The notes under the pieces were generated by a model. It saw only the letters and a program-made list of their open reading frames with translations. It was not told the origin of the DNA and ran no database searches. From the NCBI GenBank assembly GCA_964035545.1, contig OZ037773.1, positions 9,809,251 to 9,873,250 on the forward strand: DNA of 64,000 nucleotides, read 5' to 3'. The stretch is from Bugula neritina (taxonomy: Eukaryota; Bryozoa; Gymnolaemata; Cheilostomatida; Bugulidae). Within the stretch, counting starts at the first letter, position 1; every line of letters starts with the position of its first letter. Both the position numbers and the translations under genes were made by a program. Below are positions 37,801-50,600 of this stretch, piece after piece.

Positions 37801-40800
37801 CTACTGCAACTTCAAAATTTGAATGTACGAGTATAAAAAGTATTTCAGACAACACAAGGAAGAAAAAAATGAAGTATTTTTTGTGTTATAGAAACATTCA
37901 AATATTACACCTTAATATGGGGACACTTACTTTATTGAAGTTGCCTATGAATAAGATAAAAGACAAGTATTTACCTTTTTTTTTTATAAAAATTAGTTTA
38001 TCAGGAGAACTATAATAATTGTGAATAATTTTGCTTTTTTTAATTTGCATTTTCGTTATAGACTAGGATACAAAGTAATCATTTATTTGCCGTCAATATT
38101 CTTTTGAAATTTAGCTGTCTCATTTTTATTCTCAACGTTTTAATTTGCCAAAAGTATAATAAAATCCTTGATATTTAAAATAGATGTGTATGAAAATTTA
38201 AAAGGATCACATGCAGCATGTTTATAACTATATAAGATGACATTAATGTACATATATATTCCTTAAAATCTATTGCACAGGAAGAAGTATACTCCTTGCC
38301 TCCTGAATGGCCATTGCCAGTAGATTCTATTTTTTTTGCTATGGGAAGTCCAGATTATACTAGAAGTCTTGCCTTCAATAGGCTTTACTATGGCCAAACA
38401 ATAAAGGATGAGGACATTTTAACAAGTATGTCTAATAATTTAAATTCTTTTAAAGCTGATAAAGTTTACAAAAGCTTAAAGAAACAAGTGCTGTTCAAAG
38501 TATTTATGTTCTCAAGCTGCGGGAATACGAAGCATTACATTTTATTAGGTGCTTATAATGACTCTAAATTTATATATGCAAAGTAAAGAACTCCATCGTC
38601 AAATATTTAGGATTATAGTAATTTGCAATGCTTGCCTTATAGCTGTGGAAATATATTTCTTGATATCCTTAAGTCATAATTATGTTGAAATTGTATATAA
38701 ATTTTGTCTCCAATTTTAAACTAGCACAATAACAATGGTGACAATTTTAATTTAGTTTGGATAATTATACTGTCTACCGCAAGTTACTAAATAACTCATT
38801 GTAAACTAATTTTATTTTTACATGTTATTTTTTTAACAGTTGTTAAGTATATTTAATTTTCTTTCAAAGTAGTTGGGAAACTTTTAGTCACAAAAACAAA
38901 TTACTCAGTGTTGTGTTAGAGAAAACCATTAGGCAGAAGTTGCAGTTTTAATAGGGTGCAATATGGTATAATACTTTTAGCTTATTCACATGAGTTACCA
39001 GAAATGCTGCAGGAGTGTTCCTTTCAAGGAAAACAATGTGACTCAGGGTAAGTTTTTATAGAACAATATTGTAGCTTAACTTAATTATATGAACAATGTA
39101 TCATGTCATATTTTAGTTGATCATTATAAGTACAAGAACCTTTAATCTGTATTTAAGACATGGAAGAAACAGTTTTAAAATTTATATTAATATAAAATAT
39201 GTTATTAAAGGAACAATTTTTGCAACATTTTTGTTTGATGTCCGCATTAAAAAAGTTCCTTAACAAGATGCTTAAACTAAATTCAGCACTGCCAAAAAAT
39301 GCTCATGAAAAAACAAAAAATATTTAATTATTTAATTCTGTTTTTAGAGATTTCTTTAAGTTTTTTGACAGAAGATTTGGAAATTGCTTTACTTTCAACA
39401 GCGGGCTAAATGGTACTATTGCTAAAGCAAATGTTGCAGGTCCTACAAATGGCAAGTTATTTGTTATGTAATATATTTAGTCAATTATATGATTGCGGTG
39501 GTTTTTAGGTTTGTCTTTCCTTACATTATGTAGCGCATTAATATTTCTCATTTAGTTTTATTTGTACTCTTTTTTTCTTTGTGTAAACCGGTCTCCGACC
39601 GAAATCGACATGTGAGGCCCTCCATCAAGTCGGAATATGTCCGATGTTGGTCATATTTAGAAGATATCGGCTCTGACATTCCGAATATCTACGATCTTCG
39701 CCAAAGATCGGTGGAAGATTCTCGAAGAAATGTTTTCCAAACTATATAAAGCAGCGAGCCCGCAGTGTAGAGCCAGTCTACAGCTAGAGCTAAAGACCTT
39801 ACTACTTATTTTACTACACTAAAGCTATTCAAAACACAATTCAAGACCCTCTCCCATCTCTTTAGTTAAACAAGAAGTTATGTTTTCCATTTACAATTTA
39901 GTGGTTCCAAAACCTATCAAATTACTACAATATGTAAGTTAGAACATAAGTACATAGTACCTATAAATGCAACCTGCAGTATATATTACCCTGAAAACAC
40001 GTATAACCAACTTCCCTAATATGCATTGGTAATGAGTTCCAATGAACAGCCATTTAGTGATCTACTTGCCATCGTTGGCCACATGTAATTGTTGATGGTG
40101 TTAGAGAGAGTGAGATACTGTGTGACATGAAAGACACGGGTGTCTTACTATAGATACGAATTGCAGTGTATGTAGCATTTAGCAAGCACGAGAAAGCAAA
40201 GTTGTAGTTTTAATTGAAGATAAAGAAGTAAAATCTTTGTTTTTTTAGTAATAAAGCTGAATCGTGACTATCATCAGCATATTATATATACAATTTGTAT
40301 AATTGTCATTTTTCCATAATTCTTTAAGTACTAAAGCTTTCGTGAAATTTTCTTAAAAGATTTAAGATGTTATGTATATTGATGCAATTGTTTTTTAATT
40401 TCAGGTTTAACATTATCATTCTTTGTAAACCAAGAAAACTACATACCAATGATGGCCCAGGAAGCTGGAATGAGAGTTCTTCTCCACAGACAAAGAGAGA
40501 CTCCACAGATGGAGGATTATGGTTTCAATGCCGCAACCGGTCTCAGAACTTCAGTTGCCATGAGTTATGTATGTTTTGCCCAGTTCTAAAGGATCATAAG
40601 CAATGAGCGGTATTGTTGGTTTCAATTACTAACATACCTATAATAGAGCCCAACTAGGCAACTTTCTGAATAGTTTTCTTATGTTTGATTAAAAATCTTA
40701 GTAGAAAACAGAACTATTTAGTGCAAGTTATTGCAGAACGCATTTATTTTTTATCAGAATGATCTGCTCTTGTTATAAAGCGCAAGCTTTGTGGCTGTTA

Positions 40801-43167
40801 CGGCAGTGTTGGGTTGCACTTTGTGTTTTAAAAGCAATTTCATTACTTATTTTAGTCAACAACAACTAGACTTCCAGAAGCTCAATACAGTAACTGTACA
40901 TCAGACAAAAGTCTTAATGACATCTACCCCGGTACTTACAGCCGTCTGGTAAGTTAACTTCAGTAACCTACAGCCATGCAGTGCAGGTAATATAAATCTA
41001 CAGGTGTAAAAAATGAATAAAGTTGAAACAGCAAAAAGCTTATTATTGAAGATACACTGAATTATTGTGCCACGAAGTCATATCAAGCTATGCATATAAT
41101 ACGTTATCATATATAATGCAAAATGAAAAAGAACTGAAAAAAAAAATGATCCAATATTTTCGTGTCATATATAACTTCTGTCTTACCCTTTCTTAAGAAT
41201 ACACTTCATATGGTGTAACAGACTTTAGAAAAAAATTAATTTGGCCGGAGGAAACTTTTACTGAGTTTACAAATAACTGCTACTTTTTGTTTAATTCAAA
41301 ACTTGTACAAAATTGAAAGCTAATAATGTAAATTTGCGCAGGCTTGCTACAAAAGCTGTGCACAAAGACTCCCGTTAAATAGATGTGAATGTGCCAACAC
41401 TGAATTTAGAGTACCAAGAGGGGAGCGTGTCTGCAACAATCCAATAGATTGTGAGTATTATATATGCCGTAGACTGCTATTTGTTTTAGCTTCCTTATAG
41501 ACATTGTAGTTTTCCATTGCTACTTATAATATAATAGCTATATAAGAAAAATTATTTGTAGAGCTGGAAATGTCACAGGTTTTAATTTTAAATAGCCATT
41601 TTTAAAATAGCAAGGATAGTGCTCAATCATTCCAAGTATGTTGTTTTTCTAAGAAATTAAAGCAAAAATTGCGTTTTTAGTTCTCTTGAAAAACTAAAGA
41701 ATCAAATGTGCTTATAGTTATGTTTTTCAATGTTTACGATATGTACAACTGAAACAAAATTTGTTTTCTATTAGTTTAAATAGACATTGTGTTTAAACAT
41801 GTTATAGTATTAGATTTTATGAATTGGCATAACCTCTTGCAGCAACGACTCACTTAGCAGTGTGGTGTTTGCCCCTATAATCTATTGCATCACCAAATAA
41901 AGTAAGAGTGTTAAATAAAGGTTCATTCTACACTCCTAAGTGAGCTGGTGAGACAAAGCTCTCAACTTCATTGCCATCGTTTTTTTCTTGCATGCATATA
42001 ATATGCAGCTGAAAATAATTAGTCTTTTTATCATTGGACAGGGGATTGTATGGATGAGATAGAACAAAACTTTGATTACGAGATAAACTGCACATGCCCG
42101 CTTGCGTGCAATGAACATCAGTATCACTACACTCTATCTATTGCTGAGTGGCCTTCCATAAATTTTGAGGTAACTGCAGTTTGAGTGATTCAGGCATTAA
42201 TATCCCATCTTATCAGCTGCTTGAGTGCTTATATATAAAGCACTTTGCTTCTCATACTTTCTGTAAAATCGTATTGAACATATGAACTATGCTCCCAGAT
42301 CTATTCAAAAACTATGTTATGGTGTTGGTGAAATATATAAAATAGAAAGGTAATTAAAACTCCCAATGTCATATATTCACAGCCTTTCTGGACCATCCCT
42401 CGACAATATGAGTCAGAGTTACTGAAGACAGCCATTGAGAATCAGACAAGGTAGCCGATTGGACAATACATTTCTAATAAATGCACTGTTTAGATTGACT
42501 GTTGCTCTGTGTAGCAAAAAAACATTCATGTTTCAGAGAAAGAAGACACCATTAATTATGGTACTATAACTTATACTGAAAAGCAATCTGTTAAGCAAAA
42601 AGAGAAAGCTACCAGTATTGAATGATTTTAGAGAAAGAATCAAAGGGGAGTTTGTCAGTGTCAACATTTACTTTGACAATCTGTTTCACACTCAGTATCA
42701 TGAAAAAGCTAGCATGACCGTAAGTGACACCTCAATAAATAGTTTCTATAGCTGCTTATCTTTAGTACAACAAATGAAGAGACTTTGCTGCTCACATGAA
42801 CTATTGACCTTTGCTGTATGATTTCTATTTATAAGAGCATATAGCAATAACAAGTTAAAATTTTAACCTTGCATGGGATGAAAAATAAAAGTACATTAAA
42901 CTCAAGTTTTTTTATACATATGATGTCACAAAATTCTAGAGTGATGCTATTTTTAAAATAAAATAATTAAAACTAATTTATTTGTTTTAGCTGGAAGACC
43001 TCATTGGAAATATTGGCGGCCATCTTGGATTATGGATAGGAATGTCTGTCATTTCATTTGTAGAAGTATTTGAACTGATAGCTGGTTTGTGTGCTGCTTG
43101 TGGTAAATATTTTCACAAAAGAAGATCAGCATCTTCAGATTCACCAGATGATGAGACTGAAATGTGA
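34867..43167 (+). CDS. DEG/ENaC family sodium channel, copy A
   Basis: Amiloride-type cation channel subunit of the plasma membrane. Fourteen exons, 568 residues: 34867-34965, 35454-35588, 35986-36124, 37149-37339, 38281-38425, 38981-39047, 39348-39451, 40405-40568, 40856-40948, 41342-41450, 42042-42169, 42383-42450, 42632-42719 and 42991-43167. The N-terminal HG gating motif lies in SAHGPPK. TM1 is about residues 42-66, followed by FPAVSFCNINPFR. RKKR at 170-173 looks like a furin site. CSFQGKQC, FGNCFTFNSG, GLTLSFFVNQ and the Cys-rich CECAN / CTCPLAC / AEWPS segments follow. TM2 begins GGHLGLWIGMS, with the G-x-S selectivity filter at 526-528. Length is usual for the family. Exon 7 ends in a GC donor (AATG|GCAAGT) where copy B has GT. 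The start is the ATG at 34867, because the upstream in-frame ATG used in copy B is TTG here. All key residues are present, so the gene looks functional. Ligand and gating stimulus are unknown. Confidence 0.93.
36490..36816 (+). mobile_element. Putative solo LTR 1
   Basis: About 330 bp present only in the left arm. It begins TGTAAGCCAACC, contains short ttcgg-cat repeats, a TATA-like tgtatataagg (about 36615), a following GC-rich cgagctcccagagtagg start region, an AATAAA at about 36708, and ends near CTACTACAATA. Ends and internal layout resemble the segment at 39589-39926. A clear target duplication is not visible. It sits at the same place where the right arm holds a Gypsy fragment. Confidence 0.5.
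39589..39926 (+). mobile_element. Putative solo LTR 2
   Basis: Starts TGTAAACCGGTCTCCGACCG, has a TATA-like actatataaagc (about 39742) followed by agcgagcccgcagtgtag, and ends TTACTACAATA. Both termini and the TATA-plus-start region parallel the element at 36490-36816. The right arm lacks it at the equivalent place and has other sequence there. Confidence 0.5.
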
Positions 43168-43189
43168 ATTGTTAGTCTAGATCAGTCGT

Positions 43190-43797
43190 ATGCCATATGC
43201 TTTTGAGAAGATATGTATAGGAAATCTAGTTGAAGACTCATATGTTATTGAGAGTTGTTTATTTTATCAAAGAATAGACATAGAATAGTTATATATAGAC
43301 ACATGCTTTTATCATCTCTGATAAAAATTATATGTGCATAATTTCTCACAACTAACTACCCATACATTTCTGGCTTTAAATTAATCACTGTAAACCTATT
43401 TACCATATGTGAACACTGTTTTAAATAGAAAATTAATCTAATACCTTATACATTGCAGCATTTTAATCTTTTTCTGATCTACAACTATTTAATTGGAAAT
43501 CTGTCATATGTATAAGTAAGAGGTAAGTATAGTGTGTTGGTAGGAGGTAAGTATAGTGTAATAGTAAAAGGGAATTACAGTGTATTAGTACGAGCTGGTT
43601 ATTAGATAAGTACAATGTAATATAGTAACATGTAGCAGGTAACTATAATAGTGTAAGTTAGTAACCTGTAACCTACCCATATAGATAAAGAGCTAATTGG
43701 TTTATATAATTACTTTAATGCACCTCAGGCATATCCCAAGAATAACAAAGAGCTTTAAGCTACAAGAATACCTATAATTATCTTTCACAATCTCATA
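43190..43797. repeat. Inverted duplication, copy B'
   Basis: Reverse-complement match of 30897-31736. It begins two bases after the end of the palindrome arm and ends at ctttcacaatctcat. It lies between the convergent ENaC genes and would be the 3' flank of copy A. Confidence 0.85.
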
Positions 43798-44629
43798 TAC
43801 AATATAAGATGTCATTGGTAAAGAGGTACTAATAAGGCTTATTATAGGTGCTGCTGGCAGCAGAGCTAGTGGAGGTGATACCCCAAAAAGAATATCAAAT
43901 AATTAGTTAATTAACATTTTGCTGTCAAGAAGGCTACACTTTGCACTCATCCTAAATCCATTCTTTTATCTCTATTTACTATAATATATGTTGTTTACAA
44001 TGCTATTACTACTGAAAATATCTTTCTCTATGACAAAATTGATATATTGTTTAAATTTTCTCAGTGTTATATTGTACTCACACATATATAGATGCGATAT
44101 GAAGAATCGACATATTTCTAACAACTAACTCAGGCATGACTTTATACTGAAAACATATCATTTGCTATTCAAACATGTCAAAAACATTTTTAATTAGCTT
44201 ACTACATAATCGTCTCAGCTTTATTTTTCAATTTATTTAGGCAAATTCAGTTTAGCTGTGGCATAACACACATATTAATGATACAACTATATTTTCACTT
44301 TTTACTTTTAAAATTGAAATATGAGTTAAAGTTTTTGACATTTAGTAAAATATTTTATCAGACAAACTCAAAATGAAGCATAATAATGAGATAATAAAAC
44401 AATAATGGAACCCCTTGTATATAATGTGCAAACCAGAGCATAATATAGCATTTAATTTTAAAGTAGATAAACAGTTTATAGTCTCTAAAAACACATATTG
44501 AATCAAATGAAAGATGTCTACATATTTACTAATAAGTACAGCAGCTGCAGGCACAACAATTAGATTTTCACACATGCACAAGGTAGTAATAGAGTGATAT
44601 TAACTGCATGGTAATAATAAGTTTACAAA
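43798..44629. other. Central spacer of the palindrome
   Basis: About 830 bp unique to the centre, AT-rich, without recognisable exon or repeat. Both ENaC genes run into this region from opposite sides, so their 3' UTRs and poly(A) sites should be here or in copy B'. Confidence 0.5.
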
Positions 44630-44650
44630 CAACTGATCTAGACTAACAAT

Positions 44651-47600
44651 TCACATTTCAGTCTCATAATTTGGTGAATCTGAAGATACTGATCTTCTCT
44701 TGTGAAAATATTTCCCACAAGCAGCACACAAACCAGCTATCAGTTCAAATATTTCTACAAATGAAATGACAGACATTCCTATCCATAATCCAAGATGGCC
44801 GCCAATATTTCCAATGAGATCTTCCAGCTAAAACAGATAAATTAGGTTTAATTACGTTGTTCTAAAATTGCATCACTCTAAAATTTTGTGACATCATATG
44901 TATAAAAAAACTTGAGTTTAATGTACTTTTATTTTTCATCCCATGCAAGGTTAAAATTTTAACTTAAGTTATTGCAATATGCTCTTATAAATATAAATCA
45001 TACGGCAAAAGCCCATAGTTCATGTGAGCAGCAAAGGTTCTCCATTTGTTGTAATAAAAATAAGCAGCTATAGAAACTATTTGTTGAAGTGTCACTTACG
45101 GTCATGCTAGCTTTTTCATGATACTGAGTGTGAAACAGATTGTCAAAGTAAATGTCGACACTGACAAACTCCCCTTTGACTTTTTCTCTAAAATAATTCA
45201 ATACTGGTAGCTGAGATTTTTGTTTAAAAACTTTCTTTTTTTTGTTTAACAGATTGCTTTTTAGGATAACTATCATTAATAGTGTCTTCTTTCTCTGAAA
45301 CTTGACTGTTTTTTGTTACACAGAGCAACAGTTAACCTAAACAGTGCATCTACTAGAAATGTATTGTCCAATCGCCTACCTTGTCTGATTCTCAATGGCT
45401 GTCTTCAGTAACTCTGACTCATATTGTCGAGGGATGGTCCAGAAAGGCTGTGAATATATATAGCATTTAGAGTTTTAATTACCTTTCTATTTTATATAGT
45501 TCACCAACACCATAACATAGTTTTTGAATAGATCTGAGAGCATAGTTCATATGTTCAATATGATTTTATAGGAAGTATGAGAAGCAAAGTGCTCTATAGG
45601 CACCCAAGCAGCTGATAAGATGGGATATTAATGCCTGAATCAATCAACCTGCAGTTACCTCAAAATTTATGGAAGGCCATTCAGCAGTAGATAGAATGTA
45701 GTGATACTGATATTCATCGCACGCCAGTGGGCATGTGCAGTTTATCTCGTAATCAAAGTTTTGCTCTATCTCATATACACAATCCCCTGTCGAACGATAA
45801 AGTGATTTAATTATTTTCATCTGCATATTATACAAGCAAGAAATTGATGGCAAAGAAATTGAGAGTTTTATCTTACCAGCTGATAATTAGAAGTATGGAA
45901 TAAACCTCTATTCAACACGCTAGTTTACTTGGTAATGCAATAGACTATAGAGACAAACACCACACTGCTAATTAAGTGAGTCGTTGCTGCAAGAGGTTAT
46001 GCCAATTCATAAAATCTAATACTATAACATGTTTAAACACAATGTTTATTTAAACTACTATAAAAAACAAATTTTGTTAAAAAGTCAATGTCAGAAAAAG
46101 CTATCTGTTCAGTTGCATACATATCATAAACAGTGAAAAACATAAGTATAAGCACATTTGATTATTTAGTTTCAAAAGAACTAAAAATGCATTTAATTGC
46201 TTAAAAAACAACATACTCGAAATAAGCGCTAATTTTGTTATCGTAAAAATGGCTACTCAAAGGCTATTCAAAACTGAAACCTGTGGCGTGTCAATGCAGC
46301 TCTACACATAGGTTTTTTTATAACTATTATATTATAGCTAGCAATGAAAAACTACAATATGTATGAAGAAGCTAAGACAAATATAAGCAATCTAAGGCAT
46401 ATATATATATACTCACAATATATTGTCAAGTTGCAAGCAGGCTCCCCTCTTGGTACTCTAAATGCAATGTTGCCACATCCGCATTTATTTAGCGTGAGTC
46501 TTTGTGCACAGCTCTTATAGCAAGCCTGCACAAAATTAGTTTTTATTTTTGTATAAGTTTTAAATTAAACAAAAAGTGCAATATATATACTTAAACTCAG
46601 TTAAAGTTTGCCCGAGGTCAAATTAGTTTTTAGCTAAAGTCTGTTGCACCATATAAAGTGCATTCTAAAAAAAAGGTAAAACAGAAGTTATGTATGACAC
46701 AAAATATCGGGAAATATTTTTTTTAGTTTTCTTTTTATTTTGCATTATATGGCAATGTATTATATGCATAGATATATATCAATTGTAATGACTTTGTGGC
46801 ACAATAATTCAGTGTATCTCTAATAATAAGCTCTTTAAGCTGTTTCAACTTTATTTATTTTTACCTGTAGATTAGTATTACCTGCACTGCATGGCTGTAG
46901 GTTACTGAGTTAACTTACCAGACGGCTGTAAGTACCAGGGTAGATGTCATTAAGACTGCTGTCTGATGTACAGTTACTGTAATGGACTTCTGGAAGTCTA
47001 GTTGTTGTTGACTGAAACAGCAACGAAATGCTTTTAAATGAAACAAAGTGCAACCCAACACTGCCGTAACAGCCACAAAGCTTGCGCTTTATAACAAGAG
47101 CAGATCATTCTGATAAAAACTAAATGCGTTCTGTAATAACTTGCACTAAATAGTTCTGTTTTCTACTTATAAGATTTCAAATCAAACATAAGAAAACTAT
47201 TTAGAAGGTTGTCTAGTTGTGCTCTATTATAGGTATGTTAGTAATTGAAACCAACAATACTGCTCATATTGCTAATGATCCTTTAGAACTGGCCAATACA
47301 TACATAACTCATGGCAACGGAAGTTCTGAGACCGGTTGCAGCATTGAAACCGTAATCCTCCATCTGTGGAGTCTCTCCTTGTCTGTGGAGAAGAACTCTC
47401 ATTCCAGCTTCATTAGCCAGCATTGGTAAGTAATTTTGTTGGTTTACAAAAAACGACAATGTTAAACCTGAAATTTAAAAAGCAATTGCATCAATATACT
47501 TATTACATTACTTCTTTTGTTAAAAAAATTTCACGAAAGTAAGTAATGAATTATGGAAAATTGACAATTACGAAAATTTTGTAAATATAATATGCTGATG

Positions 47601-50600
47601 CTAATCACCATTCAGCTTTATTATTAAAAAAACAAAGATTTGATTTATTTATCTTCAATTAAAACTACAAGTTTGCTTTTAATTGTGCATGCTAAATGTT
47701 ACATGAGCTCTAATTTGTATCTATAGTGATTAGACACCCTTGTCCTTCAGGTCTCACAGTATCGCACTCTCTTTCTAACACCATCAACAATTACATGTGG
47801 CAAACGATGACAAGTTGATCACTAAATGGCTGTTTATTAGAACTCATTGCCAATGCATATATTAGAGAAGTTGGTTACACGTGTTTTCAAGGTAATTTAC
47901 TGCAGGCTGCATACATAGTATATGTACTTATATTCTGCACTTTGATTGGCTATACTATTCCTCATCACATTTATTAACAACATAACAGTCTTGCATATCT
48001 ATTACTTCGGATGAAAAGAAAGTGCATACAAAAATATACTTGTAAAAAAATTTTTTATAGCTACTTGCATGATTGTTAGCTTGACCGAACTTCAATCCAA
48101 CAAACAAAAAACATATATGTATGTAAATTTATTTGCAAAACCAAACCGTAACTAACATGAGTTATTATAGATGATGCATATGCGCTATTATAAAAATATG
48201 TTCATTTCTATTTTTAAAATGATTATATATTTCAACATGCCGATTTAATTTGCTTAGCTATATAAAGTCATGACATATAAGGAGATTACTAAGTATATAG
48301 GCTATAATATGATTAACTAAAATAACTAGCTAATAAATAAATAATTGCAACCAGCTAACTAACTATTACTCAAACAACCGCACAATAAACAACTGGTTAT
48401 CAGATTTACTAACTTAGATATAATTGACTAAATATATTACATAAAAAATAACTTACCATTTGTAGGACCTGCAACATTTGCTTTAGCAATAGTCAAATTT
48501 AGCCCGCTGTTGAAAGTAAAGCAATTCCCAAATCTTATGTCAAAAAACTTATTGAAATCTCTGAAAACAGAACCAAATAAATAAATAAATATTTTCTTTT
48601 TTTCATGATAATTTTTTGCCAATGCTAAGTTTAGTTTAAGCATATTTTCAGACAACTTTTTATCCGGACATCAAACAAAAAAATGCAAAAAGAATTTTTC
48701 ACTAACACATAAATGTCAAAACTCTTCCTTTGTGCATATCATAAATACAGGTTAAAGGTTCTTAAAACTATAATAATCAACTAAAATATATGACGTGATA
48801 CTTACATTGTTCATATAATTAAGTATAAACTAGTGCTACAATATTGTTCTATAAAAACTTACCCCGGGTCACATTGTTTTCCTTGAAAGAAACACTCCTG
48901 CAACATTTCTGGTAACTCATGTGAATAAGCTATAAAAGTATTACAACATAATTATGACTTAAGGATATCAATAAATATAATTCCAACAGCTATAAGGCAA
49001 GCATTGAAAATCGCTATGATTATAAATACTTGACGATCAAGTTCCTTACTTTGCATATATACAATTAGAGACATAAATTTTATCAGTTTTGAAAGAATTT
49101 AAATTTTTGGACATACTTGTTAAAATGTCTTCATCATTTATTGTTTGGCCACCATAAAACATATTGAAAGCAAGACTTCTAATAGTACTTGGACTTGCCA
49201 TAGCAACAAAACTGGAAGATTCTGGTGGTGGCCATTTAGGAGGCAAGGAGTATACTTCTTCCTGTGCAATAGATTTTAAGGATTCTATATGTCATCTATA
49301 ATTATAAATATGCTGCATGTGATTTTTTTAAATACATCTATTTTAAATTTCAAAGATTTTATTATAATTTTGGCAAATTAAAACATTGAGAATAAGAATT
49401 AGAAAGTTAAATTTCAAAATAATATGGATTGCAATCAATCATTATTGTGTATCCTTGTCTATGTATACATATATATAACAAAAATGCGCATTTAAAAAAA
49501 GCAAAATTATTCACAATTATTATAGTTTTCCTGATAAAATAATTTTTATGAAGTAAAAGACAAGTGTTTGTCTTTTATCTTATTCACAGGCAATTCAGAT
49601 AAAGTAAGTGTCCCGTATTAAGATATATAATATTTGAATGATTCTATAATTCAAAAAATACTTTAATTCTTACTTCCTTGTGTTATCTGAAATACTTTTT
49701 ATACATTCAAATTTTGAAATTGCAGCACTTCTTTCTTTTCTTTTATATTTGGTCAAAACTGCTGAGGATCTTACAGTACTTTGAAATAATATGAGAAATA
49801 ATGAAAAATCAAAAACCATGTTGATATGCTGATCATGGACATTCCAAAATGAAAATATGAAAGTTGAACTATAAATAATATTGTAAAGCTAAAGACTATA
49901 AAAGCATATTCTATAAGACAAAAAAGAATGGCAACTCAGAACTTGCTTTTAATTACTTGATCTTGACCATATAATTCACAAAGTCATTTTAAGTGAATAA
50001 ATAGCTCTTTAACAGCTGCTGAGTAATTATTAGAGAATTTGAAATGTCAAGATTTTAGGCTGTTTTGGTACAAAAAAGTAGTGTCCACATGCGTGCACAT
50101 GAGAGGGATATATTATATTGCAATATTCTTGCTATAATGGTAATTATGATAGCCACAAAAAGAAACCTACCAAGTCTTTATAAAAGAAAGATGGGTGGGA
50201 AAAGCTGCCTGAAGAACGCTTCTTCCTAGATGACAGAGTTGTGTTATCTTGATTTTCAGGTGCTGAAGAATTTGCTGTTGTGCTGTTTTGATACCATGTA
50301 GTGGTTTCGTAATTTTGACCTCTTAATGCTTTTACATAGTCTGTAAGCTTGCGATCAGCTTCTATAACATAATAAATTATAAATTTGAATAAAGAGTTTT
50401 CATATGCTACCCAGAAAACACATTGTCACCAATTTTTAATACTATTTATTTGACTAAATGGAGAAAATTTGATTAGTATATATTAATATATAAGAATCAG
50501 CAAAGATTTATTGGATAGTAATTAGATGCCTTTGCTTTGAACTGAAAGACGTCATATGCAACAGAAGAAAGAAACTGTAGTCATATTACTTTATGTTATC

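Larger units (their letters stand above)
32878..43188. repeat. Large inverted repeat, left arm
   Basis: Inverted counterpart of 44630-56085. The outer end reads taatttgatg, then atttatagcaagagttgaag and ctactctaatttgca; the inner end is tgaattgttagtctagatca. The arm contains the whole plus-strand ENaC gene plus about 2 kb of 5' flank. Exon sequences of the two arms are very similar; introns show more substitutions and several indels. Confidence 0.92.

Noticed and set aside
42542-42631. Earlier acceptor for ENaC exon 13 (after tttcag at 42537)
   Set aside because: Reading from it in the required phase meets TAA within six codons. The acceptor at 42630-42631 keeps the frame and is matched in copy B.
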